From assembly GCF_003386285.1 (NCBI RefSeq), contig NZ_QPNC01000011.1:124001-188000 (forward strand): a DNA stretch of 64,000 bases, written 5' to 3'. A program made the translations under genes and the position numbers. Below, one piece after another: positions 45,165 to 53,210 of this stretch. The notes below the pieces were generated by a model. The model was not told where the DNA came from, did not search any database, and worked only from the letters and a program-made list of their open reading frames with translations. Each line of letters begins with the position of its first letter. Within the stretch, counting starts at the first letter, position 1. The stretch comes from Nocardiopsis sp. FIRDI 009. Its GTDB lineage: Bacteria > Actinomycetota > Actinomycetes > Streptosporangiales > Streptosporangiaceae.

Positions 45165-46427
45165 TCAGACGAGGTCGGCGGGGACGGTGCCGAGGGCCAT
45201 CGCCGCCGCCAGGGCGAGGAAGAAGTTCCCCCACACGGACTCGATCCCGGTGACCAGTCCGTCGGCGGTCTCGTAGGACCCCTGCTCCAGGCCGTGCGTG
45301 CCCAGGTGGTCGCGCTGCAACGTCCGCACGATCGCGTGTGCCCGCGCCCGTGCGGCCACCGCACGGGCGGCCGGGGCGCCCTCGCCCCGAGTCTGGACGG
45401 TTCCCCCGTGGCGCGCGGAGTCCGGGACCTGGGCGGAGGCGGCCGCGTCGGTGCCCCGAGCGCTCGTTCGCCCAGTCCGCGCAGCTCCTGGCCGGTCCTG
45501 TGCGGTCTGGCCGGTCGCACCGAGGAGGGGCCGGGGCGAGGCCGAGGACCGCGGCTGGGCGGCAGCGAATGAGTTCGTTCGCGAGGACTCCACGGCGCGC
45601 GCCAGCCGCAGCAGCGCGGCCGCCTCGATCGCCGCCGCCCCCGTGTCCACCGGCCCCTTCGGCTCCTCCGCGTCGGCCGGGGGCACCAGCGGCGCGTCCG
45701 CGTCCAGCGCTGACCCCAGTTCCGGGTCGTCGGACGCCACGAGCCCCAGTCGCACCGCGTCCGCGAACGCCGTCAGCAACCACGCCCGCCCCCGCGACCA
45801 GTACCGCGTCGGCGCCCCGTCACGGACCGCCGCGTCCCCGTCCAACCGCCACACCGGCGCCACGGACGACCCGTCCCAGCACAGTCGCAGGTGCCGGACC
45901 AGGTGCGCCGCCCCGGCCGCCGTGACCGCCTCCGACACCCCCGGCGCCTCCCGCATCAGCGGCGCCACGCCGGGCGCACCGTCCACCCGCACGAGGTCGC
46001 CCGCACCCTCGAAGGCGCCACCCCACGGGACCACCCCCGTCCCGGGGTCGAAGCGCCCACCCAACGACCGCGCCGCCCGGCCGGCCGCCTCCTCCAGCGG
46101 GGCGACACCACCCGGAACCGCGAACCGCGCGAGCGCGAGCGGGTACCAGAACACCAGTCCGCGCGTGGCCGTGTCCGCCTCGGCCCACACCGCCAGGCCC
46201 CCGCTCGCGCGGCGGGCGGCCGCCGCGTGCGCCGACCCGGGACGCTCCAGCGCCCGCAGCCACAGCAGCCCCGACCAGAGCCCGCCGGTCCACGACCCGC
46301 GCCGACTCGTGACCCACGCTTCGCCCGGCCGACGGAACAGGGGGTACCGGCCGTCCAGCCCCGAGTGCAGGTCGTCGACGCCGTCGAGGAGGGTGTCGAG
46401 GACCCGCCGCGCCGCCTCCGCCCTCAC
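45165..46427 (-). CDS. GH88/105-like (alpha/alpha)6-barrel protein with a disordered insertion
   Basis: A 420-residue protein. Barrel helices and aromatic-rich substrate-groove segments are visible: RGSWTGGLWSGLLWLRAL, YWSRGRAWLLTAFADAV (a hallmark of unsaturated glucuronyl/rhamnogalacturonyl hydrolases) and PVDTGAAAIEAAALLRLAR. Residues 281-355 are a Ser/Ala/Arg/Gly-rich stretch that breaks the barrel before the last helices (GSYETADGLVTGIESVWGN). There is no signal peptide, so it acts in the cytoplasm. It starts by GTGA overlap with the MFS gene, suggesting breakdown of an imported sugar or uronate derivative. Confidence 0.7.
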   Translation of the reverse strand: MRAEAARRVLDTLLDGVDDLHSGLDGRYPLFRRPGEAWVTSRRGSWTGGLWSGLLWLRALERPGSAHAAAARRASGGLAVWAEADTATRGLVFWYPLALARFAVPGGVAPLEEAAGRAARSLGGRFDPGTGVVPWGGAFEGAGDLVRVDGAPGVAPLMREAPGVSEAVTAAGAAHLVRHLRLCWDGSSVAPVWRLDGDAAVRDGAPTRYWSRGRAWLLTAFADAVRLGLVASDDPELGSALDADAPLVPPADAEEPKGPVDTGAAAIEAAALLRLARAVESSRTNSFAAAQPRSSASPRPLLGATGQTAQDRPGAARTGRTSARGTDAAASAQVPDSARHGGTVQTRGEGAPAARAVAARARAHAIVRTLQRDHLGTHGLEQGSYETADGLVTGIESVWGNFFLALAAAMALGTVPADLV

Positions 46428-47611
46428 GACCGGGCCTCCCGCCGCAGCCACGGGGCGGCCGTCGCCCCCGCCGCGAGCAGCGCCAGCGCGGGCCACCCCC
46501 ACGCGTACGTGTAACCGGCCGTCTCGGCGAGGGCGCCCAGCACACCGGGGCCGACCGCGAACCCCGCGAAGAACCCGGCCGACACCAGTGCCGTGGCCCG
46601 ACCCGCCCTCGGCCCGGGCGCGGCGGTCATCACGGCGATCATCGACACCGCGTTCGCCGCCACCGCCAGCCCCCCGACCGCGACCGCGGCCGGGTACACC
46701 AACACCGGAACCCACACCGCCGTCACCAGCAGCGCGGGGCCCAGGACGGACCCGCCCGCCAGCGGCGCCAGCAGGCGGAACGCCCCGCCGTGACCGGCCC
46801 TCGCCGCCCACAGCACGCGCCCCAGCACCCCGGAGACGCCCAGGACCGCCACCGCCAGGCCCGCCGCCACCGGGGCCAGCCCCAGCTCGTCGGCGGCGAA
46901 CAGGCCCACGTGCGCGTTCATCGACGACACCCCCACGCCCAGGAAGAGCGAGAACACCGCGAGCCGCCCCACCGGACCGCGCGGCAGCGGCTCGGCACCG
47001 GCCCCCCGCACGCCACCGCCCGGGGCGTCGGCGGCGAGCGCGAACAGCGCCCACACCGCGAGCAGCACGGCGACCGCGGCGGCCACCACGACCGCGACCC
47101 GCCACCCCGACCAGGCCGCGACCAGCGACAGCGGTACCCCGGCCACCAGTGCGCCGAGCTGTACCCCGGACTGTTTCCACCCGGTCACACCGCCCCGCCG
47201 GTCGGCGGGCACCGACCGCAGGATCGTCTTGTTGGTCGCCGGGTTGGCGAACGCCTGCGGCAGGCCGGACAGCGCCAGCGCCAGGCACAGCGTGACCAGG
47301 TCCCGGGCCGTCGCCAGCAGCCCCAGCCCGACCGCCGCCAGCACCAGCAGTCCGACCGTGCACCGCCGCGGCCCCCACCGGTCGGTCAGCCGCCCCGCCA
47401 CGGGGGACAGCGCGGCGGCCACGGCGAACCCGGCGCCGACCGCGACGCCCAGCGCCGCCGGGCCGGTGCCCAGCTCGGGCCCGAGCCGCGGCGCCAGCGC
47501 GGCCACCGTGAACAGCGGCAGCATCGACCAGGCCATGACCAGGGTCAGCAGCACGGTCGTGCCGCCCACCCGGTCGCTCGTCCTCGCCTCCTCCAGGCGG
47601 TCAGGGGTCAT
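46424..47611 (-). CDS. MFS transporter coupled to the GH88-like protein
   Basis: A 395-residue transporter with twelve predicted helices. The loop 2-3 motif is AGRLTDRWGPRRCTVG, and LPQAFANPATNKTILRSVPA with GVTGWKQSGVQLGALV resembles sugar- and organic-acid-uptake MFS families. It shares a GTGA junction with the GH88-like gene, so the pair probably import and process one compound. It begins 16 nt after the stop of the PepSY gene, with its own GGAG Shine-Dalgarno. Confidence 0.86.
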   Translation of the reverse strand: MTPDRLEEARTSDRVGGTTVLLTLVMAWSMLPLFTVAALAPRLGPELGTGPAALGVAVGAGFAVAAALSPVAGRLTDRWGPRRCTVGLLVLAAVGLGLLATARDLVTLCLALALSGLPQAFANPATNKTILRSVPADRRGGVTGWKQSGVQLGALVAGVPLSLVAAWSGWRVAVVVAAAVAVLLAVWALFALAADAPGGGVRGAGAEPLPRGPVGRLAVFSLFLGVGVSSMNAHVGLFAADELGLAPVAAGLAVAVLGVSGVLGRVLWAARAGHGGAFRLLAPLAGGSVLGPALLVTAVWVPVLVYPAAVAVGGLAVAANAVSMIAVMTAAPGPRAGRATALVSAGFFAGFAVGPGVLGALAETAGYTYAWGWPALALLAAGATAAPWLRREARS

Positions 47612-47627
47612 CGGCGCTCCAATACGG

Positions 47628-49070
47628 TCAGGGGGTATATGAGGTCCCGGTCAGTGTCTCATCCCGCCCACGCGGCCGCGCCACCGCGTCCGCCTCGACC
47701 GCCGCCCGACCGCCCCGTCGCGCGAGCCACCCGAGGACGGCGTCCACGGTCAGGAACGCCAGCAGCGACACCCCCACCAGCGGCGCCGCCCAGCCGACCG
47801 CGACCAGGACGACCACGACCGCCGCCCGCAGCGGCGGCGACAGGGCGCGGAAGGCGCCACGCGGGTAGGGGCGGCCGACCCCCAGCGCCCGCGACCGCGT
47901 GGGCCGCCGCTGCCACCACATCCGGTAACCCCAGACGACGACGGCCAGCAGCGCCACGGCCAGCACGGTCAGTGCCACCTGGTTGGCCACCCCGAACAGC
48001 AGCCCCATGTGGGCGTCGATCCCCCACCGGGTGAACTTGGCCGTCAGCGGGTAGTCGGCGAACCGCACCACGTCGGTGACCTCCGCCGTGTCCGGCGCGA
48101 TCGCCGCGCTGTCCGCCCGTGTCGGCCAGAGCCGGTCGAGCTGCCGGACCACGTAGGGCGAGGCGGGCGTCGGCGGATAGGCGATCTCGACGGGGCCGTC
48201 CAGTCCGGCCTCCCGCGCGCTGGCCAGCACGGCGTCCACCCCCAGATCCACGCCGGGCGAGGTGACCGGGGCCCGCGCGGACACCGACGGGGTCGCCCAG
48301 GACAGCCTCTCCCGCAGGTCGGCGATGTTGCCGCCCGCGTACTGCGACCACGTCATCCCGGTCGCCGACAGGAAGAGCAGACCCACCGTGATCCACAGGC
48401 CGGTGGCGCCGTGCAGCGAGACCGAACGCGCCCGCCCCCGGGACGTCCCCGAACCGGGCAGCAGCGCGCGCCGCGCCCCGCCCCGCGACCGCCGCGCCCG
48501 GGCGATCCACAGCGCGACGCCGCCCAGCGCGACCACCCACAGCCAGCTCGCCGCGAGTTCGCTGTACAGGCGTCCGACGTCACCCAGGTGCAGGTTGGCG
48601 TGGAACACCTCGATCCACGTGCGCACGGGCAGCGCGCCGCTGGTGCCGTAGGACTCGGTCACCCCGAGCACGTCGCCGCCGTAGGGATCGACGAACACCG
48701 CCGCCCGCTGCCCCGACTCCAACCCGGGCACGTCGAACAGCACCCGCGTGGCGTCCTCCCCAGTCGCGGGCGGGCGCACCGCGTCGAGTTCGGCGTCCGG
48801 CAGTTCCTCCCGCGCCACCCGCACCTGTTCGTGCAACGGCAGGGTCTCCCCGGCGGGTTCGACGCGCAGCAGGTCGGCGTAGGCGGCGTTCTCGATCTGC
48901 GGCGTCCACACGTACAGCAGGCCGGTGACCGCCGCGACCAGGATGAACGGGGCGACGGACACCCCGGCGTAGAAGTGCAGCCGCAGGACCAGCGGCCGGA
49001 GCGCCGTCCATGCCCCGGGTCGCGTCCGTTCCGCCGCGTCCTCGGGGGGTGCGTCCTCGTCCTGTGTCAT
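47628..49070 (-). CDS. PepSY-associated membrane protein
   Basis: A 480-residue PepSY_TM protein with an N-terminal helix (LRLHFYAGVSVAPFILVAAV), a PepSY-containing extracytoplasmic domain, a central helix pair near LHGATGLWITVGLLFLSATG with a conserved His/Trp pattern (IEVFHANLHLGDVGR), and C-terminal helices. Family members are linked to siderophore or ferric reduction and to metal stress. ATG 49070 has a GAGGAGAA Shine-Dalgarno. The frame is open for another 180 codons upstream, but that stretch looks like a separate decayed gene. Confidence 0.85.
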   Translation of the reverse strand: MTQDEDAPPEDAAERTRPGAWTALRPLVLRLHFYAGVSVAPFILVAAVTGLLYVWTPQIENAAYADLLRVEPAGETLPLHEQVRVAREELPDAELDAVRPPATGEDATRVLFDVPGLESGQRAAVFVDPYGGDVLGVTESYGTSGALPVRTWIEVFHANLHLGDVGRLYSELAASWLWVVALGGVALWIARARRSRGGARRALLPGSGTSRGRARSVSLHGATGLWITVGLLFLSATGMTWSQYAGGNIADLRERLSWATPSVSARAPVTSPGVDLGVDAVLASAREAGLDGPVEIAYPPTPASPYVVRQLDRLWPTRADSAAIAPDTAEVTDVVRFADYPLTAKFTRWGIDAHMGLLFGVANQVALTVLAVALLAVVVWGYRMWWQRRPTRSRALGVGRPYPRGAFRALSPPLRAAVVVVLVAVGWAAPLVGVSLLAFLTVDAVLGWLARRGGRAAVEADAVARPRGRDETLTGTSYTP

Positions 49071-49180
49071 GGCGGCGTTCTCCTCATCGTCGGCGCCGCG
49101 CGCCGATCGTGGTGCTTGTCCTCCCTGTTCAGGTCGTTCGCGCGGCCTGTCCGGTTCCCGCGCCGACGTGCTTCGACCCG

Positions 49181-49451
49181 GGGCGAGCGCGGCGGTGCCC
49201 GGAGCGAGCAAGCACAGGGCCGCGCACACGACGAGCACCGCCTCGGTGCCGAACGCGTCGCGGCTGACCGCCGGGAGGAGGACGTTGGTCGCGGAGTACC
49301 CGGCGGCGGTCAGCGCGCCCAGTCCGGCGAGGAACCCGGCGGTGCGGGCGGCCAGGACGGCCGGGCCGGGGATGAACGGCATCGCCCACGCGGCCAGACC
49401 GGAGGCGGCGTTGCCCGTCCACCGCCGGAGGAAGGCCGGGTCCAGCGGCAC
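49181..49451 (-). pseudogene. Possible decayed MFS gene upstream of the PepSY gene
   Basis: In frame with, and upstream of, the PepSY gene lies coding-like sequence. FLRRWTGNAASGLAAWAMPF resembles the first helix of actinomycete MFS proteins, AVLAARTAGFLAG a second helix, and LLPAVSRDAFGTEAVLVVCA with LLAPGTAALAPG a last helix. The eight to ten central helices are absent, consistent with an internal deletion that joined the ends. Alternatively it is spurious coding potential. Apart from this remnant, the 49071-49644 stretch holds only the dyad at 49559 and the hairpin at 49596. Confidence 0.3.
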
Positions 49452-49558
49452 GGACGCGCGCGGTGGGGAGGGGCGTGCGATCTGGGGCTCCTGGGGGTGG
49501 GCACGGTCGTGTGACGTCCTTGCGCGTACGGTCGTCGAGGGCGTGTTCCGACACCCCC

Positions 49559-49576
49559 TCATGACAACGGTCATCA
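49559..49576. promoter_or_regulatory. Operator-like 18-nt dyad
   Basis: TCATGAC-AACG-GTCATCA is a near-perfect inverted repeat (6 of 7 arm pairs) with an AACG centre. It is reminiscent of Fur/Zur-family boxes in actinomycetes. It lies at the 5' edge of the minus-strand open frame leading to the PepSY gene, and 69 nt beyond the end of the secreted-protein gene. No promoter is evident, so its target is unknown. Confidence 0.35.
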
Positions 49577-49595
49577 TTGCCCCCGCCAACGACAC

Positions 49596-49624
49596 GCCGC
49601 GCACGGACACTCGCCGTGCGCGGC
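49596..49624 (-). terminator. Terminator of the small secreted-protein gene
   Basis: An 11-bp perfect stem (GCCGCGCACGG with CCGTGCGCGGC) and a 7-nt loop lie 21 nt beyond the stop of the gene ending at 49645. Confidence 0.7.
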
Positions 49625-49644
49625 CGCCGCCGGTGCCCCCGGAG

Positions 49645-49980
49645 CTACTCCAGGTCGATGACCTCGAAGGACATCGCGCCCCGGACGTTCACGACGTCAC
49701 CGGGCAGCGCTTTGCGGCCGACGGGGTGATGGCAGTCGGGCGCGGCGTAGAAGCGGAGGAGCGCGTCGGTGCGGTTCTTGGCCCGCTCGGCGGAGGGCAG
49801 GCCGGGGAGCACCTGCGGGACGGTGTGGCAGCCCTCGGCGGGGTCGACGGCCACGGTGACGGGGTTGTTCGCCAGGTCGTGCCTGAAGAGGACGACCCCC
49901 TCGGCGGCGTGGGCGGGCGCGGCGAACAACGGCAGCGCCACCGCGGCGGTGGCGGCGGTGGCGGCGAGGCGTTTCAACAC
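49645..49980 (-). CDS. Small secreted protein of unknown function
   Basis: A 111-residue exported protein starting at GTG 49978-49980 with a GGAG Shine-Dalgarno 9 nt away. The Sec signal ends at APAHA/AEG near residue 26. The mature 85 residues contain exactly two cysteines (AEGCHTV and APDCHHPV), probably one disulfide, and read as a small beta protein. Similar two-Cys secreted proteins are widespread in actinomycetes with no assigned role. The 49981-50248 interval upstream shows no gene. Confidence 0.7.
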   Translation of the reverse strand: MLKRLAATAATAAVALPLFAAPAHAAEGVVLFRHDLANNPVTVAVDPAEGCHTVPQVLPGLPSAERAKNRTDALLRFYAAPDCHHPVGRKALPGDVVNVRGAMSFEVIDLE

Positions 49981-50248
49981 GTTCGGGTACTCCAGTCATG
50001 CTCGACGGACGGGGTGTTTCCCAACGTGCTCATTCAATGGCCCGGAGCGACGGAGGTGGGCGGGCAACGCCGACCGGCTGCCGTGTCTTTGCCGCCCGAT
50101 CACGATCGCGGTCCGCACCCGACCGCCCCACACCGGACTCCGTTCCCCCCGGTCGGAGCCGGTGCCGGGGGTAGCCTGGAAGGGGACTCGACGGCCGCGC
50201 GTCCGTGTTCACACGGGTCGGCGGCCCGACGGACGAGGGGGTTCCGTG

Positions 50249-50950
50249 ATGAGTACGGTCCGCAGTGTCATGACGTCCCAGGTCGTCGCCGTCACCGAGG
50301 ACGCCGGTTACCGGGAGGTCCTCGAAGCGCTGGTCGACCACCACGTGGGCGCTCTGCCGGTGACCGACGCCGAGGGGCGCGTGGTCGGGGTGGTGTCGGA
50401 GGAGGACCTGCTCCACAAGGAGGAGTTCAAGGGCGGTGACTACATCCCGCCGCCGCGTGCCCGTCTGCGCGCCCGCCTGGGTGTCGGCGGAGCGGCGCGG
50501 GACAAGGCCCGGGCCACGAGCGCGGCCGAACTCATGACGCGCCCGGCCGTGACGGTGGGACCCGACAGCAGCGTGGTCGAGGCGGCGCGGCTGATGGAGC
50601 GGCGCGGCGTCAAGCACCTGCCGGTGGTGGACGAGGAGGGGCGCCTGGTCGGGATCGTGAGCCGGTCCGACCTGCTGCGGGTGTTCCTGCGCGGGGACGC
50701 CGAGATCGCCGACGAGGTGCGCGGTGAGATCGCCGAGGTCATGAACCGGGCGCGCGACGAGGAGCCGACCGCGACGGTCTCCGACGGCGTCGTCCACATG
50801 ACCGGGACCGTGCGGTTGCGCAGCGAGGCCCAGGAGTTGGTGCGGCGCGCCCAGCGGATCGAGGGGGTGGTGTCCGTCGACTCCGACATCGACTGGCACG
50901 TCGACGACATCATCCCCGAACACGTCCGCTGGCGGTCCGTGACCCCGTGA
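50249..50950 (+). CDS. CBS-pair and BON domain protein
   Basis: A 233-residue cytoplasmic protein. Two CBS motifs lie at about 5-60 (VREDAGYREVLEALV-like, with HHVGALPVTDAEGRVVGV) and 88-145 (VVEAARLMERRGVKHLPVV, then EGRLVGIVSRSDLLR). A C-terminal BON domain (about 160-225, VSDGVVHMTGTVRLRSEAQ) follows. CBS pairs bind adenosine nucleotides, and BON domains bind phospholipids or oligomerise. In actinomycetes such proteins are often stress- or dormancy-induced. ATG 50249 (or GTG 50246) follows AGGGGG. It is isolated and ends in a strong terminator. Confidence 0.88.
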   Translation: MSTVRSVMTSQVVAVTEDAGYREVLEALVDHHVGALPVTDAEGRVVGVVSEEDLLHKEEFKGGDYIPPPRARLRARLGVGGAARDKARATSAAELMTRPAVTVGPDSSVVEAARLMERRGVKHLPVVDEEGRLVGIVSRSDLLRVFLRGDAEIADEVRGEIAEVMNRARDEEPTATVSDGVVHMTGTVRLRSEAQELVRRAQRIEGVVSVDSDIDWHVDDIIPEHVRWRSVTP

Positions 50951-50972
50951 GGCGGTGCCGCGCGGCGCGAGG

Positions 50973-51012
50973 CGTGGGCGTGGTCGCCCCGCACGGGGCG
51001 ACCACGCCCACG
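50973..51012 (+). terminator. Terminator after the CBS-BON gene
   Basis: A perfect 18-bp stem (50973-50990 with 50995-51012) closes on GCAC; it is one of the strongest hairpins in the window. Confidence 0.88.
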
Positions 51013-51053
51013 ACCGGGCGGGACTCGACCTCCCCAGCCGGATCCGGGAGCGC

Positions 51054-51059
51054 TAGGGT
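51054..51059 (+). promoter_or_regulatory. Leaderless -10 element of the SBD-HNH gene
   Basis: TAGGGT precedes the ATG at 51066 by exactly 6 nt, and no Shine-Dalgarno is present. Confidence 0.6.
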
Positions 51060-51065
51060 CGCCGG

Positions 51066-51962
51066 ATGGACTGGATCGACCGGGTCGCGGCGATCAGACG
51101 CTGGAACCGCAACGGTTACCGCGCCCCCCACAAACCCCTCCTGCTGCTCTACGCGCTCGGGTACCACCAGCGCCACGGTGCCCGCCCGATCCCCTACAGC
51201 GAGGCGGAGCGACACCTGGCCCACCTCCTGCGGGAGTTCGGCCCACCCCGGCGGACCTCGCCCGCCTACCCGTTCCACCACCTGACCAGCGACGGCCTGT
51301 GGCGGGTCACCACCGTGGACGGGCGGGAGTGCGACGCCGCCAGCGCCACGGAGCTACGGCGTGAGGGCGCGCGCGGAAGCCTGAGCCCGGAGCTGTCCGC
51401 GGCCCTGTCGCGGGACCCCGGCCTGACCACCCGTATCGCGCGCCACCTGCTCGACGCGAACTTCGAACCCTCCCTGCACGCGGAGATCTGCACGCTCGCC
51501 GGGCTCGCCCCGGACACCGGGGCCGTCGGGACCGACGACGTCCGCCTCGTCGCGGGACGCCGTGACCCCGGCTTCCGGGACCTGGTCCTGGACTCCTACG
51601 ACCACCGGTGCGCCTTCTGCGGCTACGACGGGTGGATCGACGGCGGCCCCGTGGCACTGGAGGCCGCGCACGTGCGCTGGTGGGCGCTGGGCGGCCCCGA
51701 CGACCTCACCAACGGCCTGTGCCTGTGCTCGATCCACCACCGGCTGTTCGACCGGGGCGTCCTCGGGCTCTCGCGGGACCACACCGTCGCCGTCTCCACC
51801 CGGTTCAGGGGGCGCTCCCCGGCCTCGGAGCGGCTCGTGACCTCCCTGGCGGGGCGACCGCTGAACCGCCCCGGGGGCGCGGACCCCGCCGTCGAACCCG
51901 ACCACGTCGACTGGCACGGCCGCGAGGTCTTCCGCGGCGATCCGGTGGCCCCGGCCGGGTGA
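51066..51962 (+). CDS. Phosphorothioate-DNA-binding HNH endonuclease (type IV restriction)
   Basis: A 298-residue protein. The N-terminal domain (about 1-150: WNRNGYRAPHKPLLLLYALG, the YPFHHLTSDGLWRV block, then LLDANFEPSLH) is the sulfur-binding domain of ScoMcrA/SprMcrA-type enzymes, which recognise DNA with phosphorothioate links. The C-terminal domain is an HNH nuclease with zinc-type CAFCG and CLCSIHH motifs and EAAHVRWWALGG (about 180-235). Such enzymes cut foreign modified DNA. No dnd or ssp modification genes are near, which fits a restriction role against incoming phosphorothioate DNA. Confidence 0.9.
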   Translation: MDWIDRVAAIRRWNRNGYRAPHKPLLLLYALGYHQRHGARPIPYSEAERHLAHLLREFGPPRRTSPAYPFHHLTSDGLWRVTTVDGRECDAASATELRREGARGSLSPELSAALSRDPGLTTRIARHLLDANFEPSLHAEICTLAGLAPDTGAVGTDDVRLVAGRRDPGFRDLVLDSYDHRCAFCGYDGWIDGGPVALEAAHVRWWALGGPDDLTNGLCLCSIHHRLFDRGVLGLSRDHTVAVSTRFRGRSPASERLVTSLAGRPLNRPGGADPAVEPDHVDWHGREVFRGDPVAPAG

Positions 51963-51970
51963 CCCGGACG

Positions 51971-52002
51971 CCGTCCACCGACCGTCTCCGGCCGGTGGAC
52001 GG
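51971..52002 (+). terminator. Terminator after the SBD-HNH gene
   Basis: CCGTCCACCG pairs perfectly with CGGTGGACGG (10 bp) around a 12-nt loop, 9 nt after the stop. Confidence 0.7.
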
Positions 52003-52020
52003 CCTCCGTTCACCTCGGGT

Positions 52021-52050
52021 ATGACCTGCGACACCCGGCATCGCTAGGAT
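52021..52050 (+). promoter_or_regulatory. Candidate promoter of the CDF transporter gene
   Basis: ATGACC (52021-52026) and TAGGAT (52045-52050) are 18 nt apart. Transcription starting near 52057 would exclude the in-frame ATG at 52049 and support the GTG start at 52091. Confidence 0.5.
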
Positions 52051-52090
52051 GCGACCCGGACCGAGCCGGAAGAGCAGAGAGAAGAGCGCA

Positions 52091-53047
52091 GTGGCTGCTG
52101 AAGGAAGTACCAAGGCCGTCGTGGTGGCGTTGGGGGCCAATCTCGGGATCGCCGCCACCAAGTTCATGGCGTTCCTCCTCACCGGCTCCTCGGCCATGCT
52201 GGCGGAGTCCATCCACTCCGTGGCCGACTCCGGCAACCAGGGCCTGCTCCTCCTCGGCGGCAGGCGGGCCAAGCGCGACGCCACCGCCGCGCACCCCTTC
52301 GGCTACGGCCGCGAACGCTACATCTACGCCTTCCTCGTCGCGATCGTGCTCTTCAGCGTCGGCGGTCTGTTCGCGCTCTACGAGGCCTGGCACAAGATCT
52401 CCGACCCCCACCCGATCGAGGAGTGGCGCTGGGTCCCGATCGCCGTGCTGGGCGTCGCCATCGTCCTGGAGTCGATGGCCATGCGCACGGCCATCAAGGA
52501 GTCCAACGCCGTCCGCGGCAAGGCGGGCTGGGTCGAGTTCATCCGCCGTTCCAAGTCGCCCGAGCTGCCGGTCATCCTCCTGGAGGACGCGGGCGCCCTC
52601 CTCGGCCTGGTGTTCGCGCTCATCGGTGTCGGCCTGACCCTCATCACCGGCGACGGCGTCTACGACGGCCTGGGCACCGCCGCGATCGGTCTGCTGCTCG
52701 TCGCGATCGCCGTCGTCCTGGCCGTCGAGATGAAGAGCCTCCTGGTCGGCGAGTCCGCCACAGAGGAGCACGTGCGCCGGATCGAGCGCGCCATCGCCGG
52801 CACCGAGGACATCGACTCCGTCATCCACATGCGCACCATGCACCTGGGACCGGACGAGCTGCTGGTGGCCGCCAAGGTGGCGGTCGACGGAGAGGACGAC
52901 GCCGTGCGGGTCACCCGCGCCATCGACGCCGCCGAGGCGCGCGTCCGCCGGGAGGTGCCGATCGCCACGCTCATCTACATCGAGCCCGACCTCATGCGCT
53001 CCCGCCAGACCGCCGACGGGACCGCCGTGCCCACGGCCGACGAGTGA
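52091..53047 (+). CDS. Cation diffusion facilitator family transporter
   Basis: A 318-residue metal/H+ antiporter with about six helices. The first metal site is LAESIHSVADSGNQGL (His-x3-Asp pattern), and the second Asp-containing helix is ILLEDAGALLGLVFAL. The basic, His-containing loop after helix 2 (HPFGYGRERYIYAF) is a strong CDF signature, close to the ZnT9/FieF-like branch. A cytoplasmic ferredoxin-like domain fills residues ~220-300. The metal is unknown. The weak-Shine-Dalgarno GTG at 52091 is favoured by the promoter position; ATG 52049 is the alternative. Confidence 0.88.
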   Translation: MAAEGSTKAVVVALGANLGIAATKFMAFLLTGSSAMLAESIHSVADSGNQGLLLLGGRRAKRDATAAHPFGYGRERYIYAFLVAIVLFSVGGLFALYEAWHKISDPHPIEEWRWVPIAVLGVAIVLESMAMRTAIKESNAVRGKAGWVEFIRRSKSPELPVILLEDAGALLGLVFALIGVGLTLITGDGVYDGLGTAAIGLLLVAIAVVLAVEMKSLLVGESATEEHVRRIERAIAGTEDIDSVIHMRTMHLGPDELLVAAKVAVDGEDDAVRVTRAIDAAEARVRREVPIATLIYIEPDLMRSRQTADGTAVPTADE

Positions 53048-53210
53048 CCCAGCCCTCCCGACCGTGGGCCAGCCGGTGCACGGCCACGTGGACCGCCGCC
53101 CGGAGCGCACCGTGTGTACCCGGTGACGCTCCGGGGTAGACCGTGGACGGCACCCCCTGCCCTCCCTCCCGCTGACCGAGCCGCGTGACGGTTGTGAAGA
53201 GGAGAGGACC

